Shown one piece after another: positions 57,455 through 64,000 of a DNA stretch of 64,000 bases. The stretch spans positions 1-64,000 of the forward strand of contig CANRIZ010000014.1 in the NCBI GenBank assembly GCA_947630835.1, written 5' to 3'. The notes beneath the pieces were generated by a model. That model was not told where the DNA came from. It worked only from the letters and a program-made list of their open reading frames with translations, and ran no database searches. Positions within the stretch are counted from its first letter, which is position 1; every line of letters begins with the position of its first letter. The position numbers were made by a program, and so were the translations under genes. The stretch is from an uncultured Clostridia bacterium (GTDB taxonomy: Bacteria > Bacillota > Clostridia > Oscillospirales > Acutalibacteraceae).

Positions 57455-58849
57455 TTACTTATTTTTTTCGTCAAGCTCCTCAATTTCCGCCTTTTCAAAG
57501 ACAAAGTTTTTAAGTATTTCCCTGTTTTCCTCAAGGTCTATAAGCAAAACGTCCTGTCCTCTTCTCCTGCCGCTTCTCCAAGTGTCGGGCGCCGGAATTT
57601 GCTGCTGCGCCAGGTCGTAGAAAATATATTTTATACTGCTTGTCCCAAGCTTCATTAAATTGTCGGAGTCGAGGTCGGTTTCAAGCATGGGCATAATGTT
57701 GTTAAGCATTTTGACAAGGTCCGCGGGATTGGCGGATTTAAACTTTGAAAGCGCGGCGGAAATTACCTTCCTTTGGCGCTGCGTCCTCATAAAATCGCTG
57801 TCGAGATAGCGTATTCTTGAATACCAAAGCGCCTGTTCGCCGTTAAAATGATTTACTCCGCCGCTTATCTTGTCGGGGAAAGCGTTTTTCTCCCTGCTTG
57901 TCATATGGTCCCTGCTGTTTATGTATTTCGCCTCTTTTTCGCTTACCTCTACGTCTACGCCGCCGAGAGCGTCGATAACGGTTGTGAACATATCGAAGTT
58001 TACAAGCACATAGTTGTCAATATCAATTTTAAAATTGTATTCGAGCGTATCGACAAGCAACTGAGTTCCGCCATAGCTTTGCGAGGCGTTCAGCTTTGCG
58101 GTTTTGTAACCGGGAATATCAATGTATGTATCTCTCAGGAAAGACGTAAGCTTTAACTGCTTGTTGTTGTCGTCGATGCTTAAAAGCATCATAGTGTCGG
58201 AACGGGTTGCGGAATTTGATTCGCCCTCCCTTGCGTCGACGCCGACGAGCAGTATATTCTTCACCCCGTCTTTGGTTAAAAGCTCCGCCGAGGAGATATA
58301 TTCGTTTGCTTTAAGCTCCGAATAGTTTACCTTTTCGGTAAGGGATTTTGCAAATAAAAATCCCAGGACAACCGCCACAACGAGTACAATTAAAATTATT
58401 ATAAGCACGGCTTTAAAAATCCCTTTTGCGGCGGATTTCGATTTATTGCCCTTCGCCCTTTGGCGACCCGAGGAAATATCCTCGCTTATATCGTCGTCGA
58501 AGCGCTTTTGCGAAACTCTTTGCGCCTTCCTTTGAGCGTTCCTGTCGTAATTATAGGAATAGGGGTTGCGCCTTACGTTGGAGCTTTCCCTGCGCCTGTC
58601 GGCGGAGGGAGGAGTCATAACCTCGCTGTTGTTTTTAAAATATTCATCGGCAAAAAGGTCGTAATCGTCCTTGCCGGAGTCGTTTTTTGTTTTGCCGCTG
58701 AAAATATCCTCAAATTTTTCGGCAAAATCGTCCTCCGGCAGAGATTCTCCGCCGCCGTTTGAATATATATCCTCAAATCCGTTCTTTTCGGACGAAGAAA
58801 AAACATCGTCAAAAGCATTGTCGTCAAATTTAAAATCCTTGGGATCCAA
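57455..58849 (-). CDS. LytR-CpsA-Psr (LCP) family protein
   Basis: 'NILLVGVDAREGESNSATRSDTMMLLSIDDNNKQLKLTSFLRDTYIDIPG...YDLVNFDMFTTVIDALGGVDV'-type motifs; long acidic cytosolic N-terminus then TM. Confidence 0.92.
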   Translation of the reverse strand: MDPKDFKFDDNAFDDVFSSSEKNGFEDIYSNGGGESLPEDDFAEKFEDIFSGKTKNDSGKDDYDLFADEYFKNNSEVMTPPSADRRRESSNVRRNPYSYNYDRNAQRKAQRVSQKRFDDDISEDISSGRQRAKGNKSKSAAKGIFKAVLIIILIVLVVAVVLGFLFAKSLTEKVNYSELKANEYISSAELLTKDGVKNILLVGVDAREGESNSATRSDTMMLLSIDDNNKQLKLTSFLRDTYIDIPGYKTAKLNASQSYGGTQLLVDTLEYNFKIDIDNYVLVNFDMFTTVIDALGGVDVEVSEKEAKYINSRDHMTSREKNAFPDKISGGVNHFNGEQALWYSRIRYLDSDFMRTQRQRKVISAALSKFKSANPADLVKMLNNIMPMLETDLDSDNLMKLGTSSIKYIFYDLAQQQIPAPDTWRSGRRRGQDVLLIDLEENREILKNFVFEKAEIEELDEKNK

Positions 58850-59028
58850 ACAAAACGCCCCTTCCTTTTTATCTTAGGTATATATTTTACATTAAATAAG
58901 AGATTTTCTCAACATATTTTTATAAAAAAGCATAGATTTACGGCGAACGGCGGGTAATTGTAAAAAATAGCTTGAAACATTCGCCGAAAAACTGTATAAT
59001 AATTGCAGTTTTTTTAAAGGAGTATTTT

Positions 59029-59760
59029 ATGCTTGGTAAATATGTCAGAGTAAGGGTTACCAAACCCATGGGTGCTTTTGACAGTAAAACGGGTAAAATT
59101 TACCGGCTGAATTACGGAATTATCGAGAGCGGACTTGATCCGAGGACTCCCGTTAGGGGAGCGTATATTATGGGCGTTACGCATGCCGTTCACGGTTTTG
59201 AGGGCAGGGTCGTAGCCGTAATCAGGCTGCCGGAAAGGCAGGGAATTTTTCTTGTAGTCGCACCCAAAAGCAAAAGGCTTATTATTAACGATATTAAGCA
59301 GGAAATCGAATACATGTATAAAAACACCGCTTATTCAATAGAATGTTTATATGAAAAATCTTGCGGCGCAATAGTTTTTCGCGTTATCGGCGGCGAAAAA
59401 AGATTTTTACTTATCAAGAATAAGCGCAGTAACCACTGGGGCTTCCCGAAGGGGCATATAGAGCAGGGCGAAACCGAGGAGGAAACCGCCAAGAGGGAAG
59501 TGCTTGAGGAATCGGGCATACACATAAGGATTTTTCCCGGGTTTAAGGACAAATCGGAATATACAATCAGGGGCAAAATCGAAAAAAGCGTTTCCATTTT
59601 CCTTGCCACAACGGACGACGAAAATACCGTCATCCAGCCCGAGGAAATCGAGGATTACGTTTGGCTTGATTATGAATCGGCTATGAAAACGCTTAATCAT
59701 TTGAATGACAGAAATATTTTGCAGTACGCCAAAAAATATATCGACGAAAACGGTATTTGA
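59029..59760 (+). CDS. NUDIX hydrolase with N-terminal pyrophosphatase-like domain
   Basis: NUDIX box 'GFPKGHIEQGETEEETAKREVLEESGI'; N-terminus 'GKYVRVRVTKPMGAFDSKTGKIYRLNYGIIE' resembles small Firmicute inorganic-pyrophosphatase-like proteins. Confidence 0.85.
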   Translation: MLGKYVRVRVTKPMGAFDSKTGKIYRLNYGIIESGLDPRTPVRGAYIMGVTHAVHGFEGRVVAVIRLPERQGIFLVVAPKSKRLIINDIKQEIEYMYKNTAYSIECLYEKSCGAIVFRVIGGEKRFLLIKNKRSNHWGFPKGHIEQGETEEETAKREVLEESGIHIRIFPGFKDKSEYTIRGKIEKSVSIFLATTDDENTVIQPEEIEDYVWLDYESAMKTLNHLNDRNILQYAKKYIDENGI

Positions 59761-59775
59761 TTTAAGGAGCGACAT

Positions 59776-60264
59776 ATGGCTGAAACCTTAGCGACATTTT
59801 TTGTTGAACTTTTTAAGGATAAAATCCCGCCGGAGCTTACGGTTTTTGTAATTTCCCTTTTCCCCATACTTGAGTTAAGAGGCTCTATGATTGCGGCAAG
59901 GCTTTTGGAAATGGATTTTTTAAAGGCTTTTATTATCTCGTATATAGGCAATATGATTCCAATTCCGTTTATATTGCTGTTTATTCAAAAAATCTTTGAG
60001 TTTTTGAGAAGATATAAATTCTTTGAGAAAATTATAACAAAGTTAGAGGCTAAAACCGAGCGCAACAAGGAAAAGGTTTTGCGCTATAAATCCTGGGGCT
60101 TGCTTATTTTTGTGGCGGTACCTCTGCCGGGAACCGGCGGCTGGACGGGCGCTCTTATGGCGGCGCTGTTGGGAGTCGATTTTAAACGCTCCCTCGGAAT
60201 TATTGCGCTGGGAGTACTGATTGCGGGGATAATAATGTCGCTTATCACTTACGGAATTTTTTAA
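59776..60264 (+). CDS. COG2426-like small multidrug export family protein
   Basis: 'PPELTVFVISLFPILELRGSMIAARLLEMDFLKAFIISYIGNMIPIPFILLF...FVAVPLPGTGGWTGALMAALLG'. Confidence 0.88.
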   Translation: MAETLATFFVELFKDKIPPELTVFVISLFPILELRGSMIAARLLEMDFLKAFIISYIGNMIPIPFILLFIQKIFEFLRRYKFFEKIITKLEAKTERNKEKVLRYKSWGLLIFVAVPLPGTGGWTGALMAALLGVDFKRSLGIIALGVLIAGIIMSLITYGIF

Positions 60265-60493
60265 ACTTTAATCGCGTTTCTCTCTAAAAAGAAAAAGTAA
60301 TAATGTAAAATTAAAGCGGTTGTGCCGAGGCAAATTTCGGTATAGCCGCTTTGGTTTGTTAGCTTGTATTAATTTGATTAAGAAAAAATTGCTTTTACAA
60401 AGCAATAGGAAACCCCCGGCGAGGGTTTCCCACGATAAAACAGTCCACCGGACTGTTTTATCTCCCTTCCTGCGCTTTTTGAAGTAAAAGTAT

Positions 60494-60812
60494 TTCGCAG
60501 TCTGCGGACTGCGACGAGGGCTTTGCCCCTCGACCCCACCGACTTTTGTAAAAGTCGGGGAAAACATTGATTGTCGCCCGCCGCAAATTTAAGCGAAGCT
60601 TTGACTTCTGTCCGCCGAAAGCTTAAACAGGCATTTACAAAAAGTTCAAGTCAAAAAGTTAAGTTAAAAATCAAGCGGTTATGACGAGGCAAAATTCGGT
60701 ATAACCGCTTTGATTTTCATCTGTAAAAGGCAAAATCCAAGTTTTATACCCTGATCTCTCGGTCATTCACCCTGATTGTATTGAAATTCAAATTTTTAAG
60801 TTGTAAAATCAA
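60494..60812. repeat. intergenic repeat unit, copy A (stacked hairpins ending in a promoter)
   Basis: Near-identical over long stretches to 63005-63327: CGCAGTCTGCGGACTGCG, CGAGGG-CTTTG-CCCCTCG, CCGACTTTT-GT-AAAAGTCGG, AAGCGGTTAT...ATAACCGCTT, then the ACCCTGAT promoter. Confidence 0.85.
60748..60809 (+). promoter_or_regulatory. shared cohesin/dockerin promoter, copy 2
   Basis: ACCCTGAT at 60748 and 60769 (21 bp), 4 bp, TTGAAA (60781), 17 nt, TAAAAT (60804). Confidence 0.7.
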
Positions 60813-60914
60813 AAGTGTCAGAAAAAATTTGCAAAATCGGCGTATGGCAGAATAGAAGTTCAACAAATAATCCGCCGAAAATCACAATATATTTTATCTC
60901 GGAAAGGAAAAATT

Positions 60915-62891
60915 ATGAAAACAAAAAGGTTTATTTCTCTTTTATTATCGCTCATTCTGATATTGACCGCCCTCCCTCTTGTCGGGGTCGCTTCGTTTGC
61001 CGAGACAAGCGGGGATTTCGAATATGAAATTATCGGGGACGGCACGGCGGAAATTACATATTATAGCGGCGACGCACAAACGCTTTACATTCCCTCGACA
61101 ATCGACGGATATCCCGTTACCGGCATAGGCAAGTTGGCGTTTTACACCAACGACAGCCTTTCAAGCGTAATAATCCCGAACGGCGTAACTTATATAGGAG
61201 AGGAAGCGTTTTCGGATTGTAACGGCTTAACGGATATTGTAATACCCGAAAGCGTTAAAATTATAGATGACTACGCTTTTTGGTACTGCAGCAACTTAAC
61301 GGGTCTGACGATACCCAACGGCGTTGAAACCATAGGCGAAGAAGCTTTTTGTATGTGCCGCGGTTCGACAAGCTTGAATATTCCCGAAAGCGTTGTATTT
61401 ATCGGCAACGGCGCATTTTCCGCGTGGGAAGATTTGACCGAAATAACCGTTGACGAAAGCAATGCAAACTTTTCCTCTCGGGACGGAGTATTGTTTAACA
61501 AGGACAAAACCGAGATTATACTGTATCCTATTGGCAAAACCGAGACATCATATATAATCCCGGACGGCGTTACAAGCATAGGTGAAAGCGCATTTGCCGG
61601 TTCATGTTTATCAAGCATAATAATCCCCGACAGCGTTACAAATATGGGCGATTATGCGTTTTCGGATTGTGCCGGCTTGGCAAGTATAACAATCCCCGAA
61701 AAAGTTACAAGCATAGGCAAATCCGTATTTTATGACTGCAGCAGTTTAACAAGCGTAACCATTCCCGACAGCGTAACGTCCATAGGCGACTACGCGTTTA
61801 ACAAATGCGGCAGTTTAACCTATGCGGCGATACCCGACGGCTTAACGTCCATAGGCGAAGAGTCGTTTGCATACTGCTGCAGCTTGTACGGCATATCAAT
61901 ACCCGAAAGCGTTACAAGCATAGGCGCTTGGGCGTTCTATGATACGGGATATTACCAAAATTATTCAAACTGGGAAAACGGCGTTCTTTACATAGACAAC
62001 TGTTTAATAGCGGCAAACAGCGATGAAATTTCCGAAAATTATGAAATTAAAGAGGGAACAAGGCTGATTGCGGACACGGCTGTTGCCGATTGTTACGGTT
62101 TAACAAGCGCGGCAATACCCGACAGCGTAGTTAATATAGGTCGGGGACCGTTTATAGGCTGTACCGCATTAACGGAAATAACGGTTGACGGGAACAATGA
62201 AAACTATTGCTCATATGACGGCATATTGTTCAATACAGATAAAACAGCGCTCATACAATATCCTGTAGGTAAAGAAACAACGTCTTACGCCATACCCGAC
62301 AGCGTTGAAAGCGTAGGCTACGGCGCGTTTGCATATTGCGCCGGCTTAACTGACATAACCATTCCCAACAGCGTTACAAGCATAGGCGAAAAAGCGGTTA
62401 TGTGCTGTGACGGCTTAACAAGCATAACCTTACCCGAAAGCGTTGCGTTTATAGGCAATTTTGCATTTGCGGATTGCAGAGGACTAACCGATATATACAT
62501 ATTAAACAGAGAATGTGAAATAATTAATAATTATCAAGGCACAGATACCGCGACCATCTTGCCCTATACAACAATCCACGCTTACGCAGGTTCGACTGCG
62601 GAGGAATATGCAAATAAATACGGTAACAGGTTCGCAGTAATTGAAGGCGAACCGACAAATCCCGATACCCCCAAACCGACAGGCGAAGTAAGCGGCGACG
62701 GCAAGCTTTCAACCGTAGACGCAAAATGGATTTTGCAGAACATAGCGAAGTCAAGGGAATTCAGCGATGAGCAATTCAAGGCTGCCGACCTCAACGGCGA
62801 CGGAAAATTGTCCGTAGTTGACGTTAAGTGGGTACTCCAGATTATTGCAGGTATGCGTGACGCCGAGACTTTGGAGTTAATAACCAAATAA
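60915..62891 (+). CDS. BspA-type leucine-rich-repeat protein with C-terminal dockerin
   Basis: Signal peptide; repeats 'IPDSVTSIGDYAFxxCxxLTxITIPxSV'; C-terminal 'GDGKLSTVDAKWILQNIAKSREFSDEQFKAADLNGDGKLSVVDVKWVLQIIAGMRD'. Confidence 0.93.
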   Translation: MKTKRFISLLLSLILILTALPLVGVASFAETSGDFEYEIIGDGTAEITYYSGDAQTLYIPSTIDGYPVTGIGKLAFYTNDSLSSVIIPNGVTYIGEEAFSDCNGLTDIVIPESVKIIDDYAFWYCSNLTGLTIPNGVETIGEEAFCMCRGSTSLNIPESVVFIGNGAFSAWEDLTEITVDESNANFSSRDGVLFNKDKTEIILYPIGKTETSYIIPDGVTSIGESAFAGSCLSSIIIPDSVTNMGDYAFSDCAGLASITIPEKVTSIGKSVFYDCSSLTSVTIPDSVTSIGDYAFNKCGSLTYAAIPDGLTSIGEESFAYCCSLYGISIPESVTSIGAWAFYDTGYYQNYSNWENGVLYIDNCLIAANSDEISENYEIKEGTRLIADTAVADCYGLTSAAIPDSVVNIGRGPFIGCTALTEITVDGNNENYCSYDGILFNTDKTALIQYPVGKETTSYAIPDSVESVGYGAFAYCAGLTDITIPNSVTSIGEKAVMCCDGLTSITLPESVAFIGNFAFADCRGLTDIYILNRECEIINNYQGTDTATILPYTTIHAYAGSTAEEYANKYGNRFAVIEGEPTNPDTPKPTGEVSGDGKLSTVDAKWILQNIAKSREFSDEQFKAADLNGDGKLSVVDVKWVLQIIAGMRDAETLELITK

Positions 62892-63004
62892 TTAAAAGTA
62901 AAAGCATTTACAAAAAGTTCAAGTTCAAAAGTTGAGTTAAAAATTAAGCGGTTGTGCTGAGGTAAAATTCGGTATAACCGCTTTTGTAATATAATTAAAA
63001 GGGA

Positions 63005-63327
63005 TTTCGCAGTCTGCGGACTGCGACGAGGGCTTTGCCCCTCGACCCCCCCCCCGACTTTTGTAAAAGTCGGGGAAAACATTGACTGTCGCTCCCCGCA
63101 AATTTAAGCAAAGCTTTGACCTCTGTCCGCCGAAAGCTTAAACAGGCATTTACAAAAAGTTCAAGTCAAAAAGTTAAGTTAAAAATCAAGCGGTTATGAC
63201 GAGGCAAAATTCGGTATAACCGCTTTGATTTTCATCTGTAAAAGGCAAAATCCAAGTTTTATACCCTGATCTCTCGGTCATTCACCCTGATTGTATTGAA
63301 ATTTATTTTTTTAAGTTGTAAAATCAA
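63005..63327. repeat. intergenic repeat unit, copy B
   Basis: Same unit as 60494-60812; contains a run of 10 C (63046-63055) where copy A has CCCCACC. Confidence 0.85.
63263..63324 (+). promoter_or_regulatory. shared cohesin/dockerin promoter, copy 3
   Basis: ACCCTGAT at 63263 and 63284 (21 bp), 4 bp, TTGAAA (63296), 17 nt, TAAAAT (63319). Confidence 0.7.
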
Positions 63328-63433
63328 AAATGCAATAAATATTTTGCTAAGTCGGCGGAACCAAAAAAACAAAATCAAATTAAAAAAAACAAAAATTCCG
63401 CCGAAAAATTTTTATGGCAGAAAGGAAAGAAAG

Positions 63434-64000
63434 ATGAAAACAAAAAAACTCATATCATTGCTTTTGTCTCTCGCAATGATACTGACCGCCTTACCTTTGG
63501 CAGGAGTTACCGCGTTTGCGGAAAATGAAGCGGTAAATTTAAGAGCGGACAAATATTCCGCAAAAATCGGGGACATAATTACGGTTTATTTGGATGTCGA
63601 AAATCTTACGGGCATTGCGGCAAAAATTAGTTTTGACCCGGAGTCGTTTGAATTTGTAAGCGAAACGAGGAGCGATGTTATGTTTTCGGCAATTGACACA
63701 AACTCGGCCGATAACGGTTATATTAAGATATCGGCCGCACAGACTTATTTGGTCACCGATACTATTGCCGAATTTGAATTCGTATATCTCGGGGGTTATG
63801 GCGAAATAACTGCCGATATAGAAGACGCGGCTGACGCTAACGATATCAGCGTTGCTTTGGACCCCGTAAGCATTACTGTCACCGAATCGGAAGAAGCGGT
63901 AACTTTATACTCGGACGCGCCCGAAGGAGATGACGGTACATATTATGCAAAGCCCGGCGATGCAATTTCGCTTTATTTGAACGTTGAAGATCTTTCGGCT
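63434..64000 (+). CDS. secreted cohesin-domain-like protein (truncated by window end)
   Basis: Signal peptide MKTKKLISLLLSLAMILTALPLAGVTAFA, then 'NLRADKYSAKIGDIITVYLDVENLTGIAAKISFDPESFEFVSET...' and start of a second similar repeat ('YYAKPGDAISLYLNVEDLSA'). No stop in window, so missing from the ORF track. Confidence 0.75.
   Translation, partial: MKTKKLISLLLSLAMILTALPLAGVTAFAENEAVNLRADKYSAKIGDIITVYLDVENLTGIAAKISFDPESFEFVSETRSDVMFSAIDTNSADNGYIKISAAQTYLVTDTIAEFEFVYLGGYGEITADIEDAADANDISVALDPVSITVTESEEAVTLYSDAPEGDDGTYYAKPGDAISLYLNVEDLSA

Noticed and set aside
60268-60567. Minus-strand ORF starting MFSPTFTKVGG (and its relative at 62582-63082)
   Set aside because: Arises from the intergenic hairpin repeat and antisense of the dockerin region; not treated as a gene.
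63046-63055. Run of ten C residues as a phase-variation tract
   Set aside because: It is intergenic, far upstream of the promoter elements, and could be a sequencing ambiguity; copy A has CCCCACC here.

Overview
The window looks like a chromosomal segment of a gut-type low-GC Firmicute (Clostridia/Ruminococcus-like; inferred from gene content only). It has a housekeeping backbone: NSS transporter, IscS/ThiI/CinA, GalE, RsmA, ThiT with a TPP riboswitch, GAPDH, TrkH/TrkA, S21, EF-P, GH51, ABC exporters, an LCP protein and a NUDIX fusion. Several accessory pieces interrupt it. (1) At the left end, a DUF262/DUF1524 (GmrSD-type) restriction-like gene lies between a truncated ORF tail (possibly a serine recombinase) and a short remnant of the 3' end of an RlmD/RumA-type 23S rRNA methyltransferase gene. 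(2) Two separate islands (about 6.3-8.8 kb and 41.9-45.8 kb) share a module I cannot assign to a described system: XRE regulator + ImmA/IrrE peptidase, then a structured intergenic element (putative small RNA or dyad pair), a DUF4417-like protein, and 'MGGRGTF' / 'FWEVE' small-protein pairs. The pair occurs once in island 1 and three times in tandem in island 2, where the third MGGRGTF gene is frameshifted. The regulators differ between islands while the core is conserved. This is my best candidate for an undescribed system. (3) A tandem of three class B sortases, and a separate candidate sorting-signal substrate/class D-like sortase pair with a perfect terminator hairpin inside the sortase coding sequence. 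(4) A cohesin/dockerin gene set whose three members share a promoter with two ACCCTGAT direct repeats 21 bp apart, 4 bp upstream of the -35. (5) A decayed regulator region at 48.5-52.1 kb. All calls are from reading the sequence; no database search was run.
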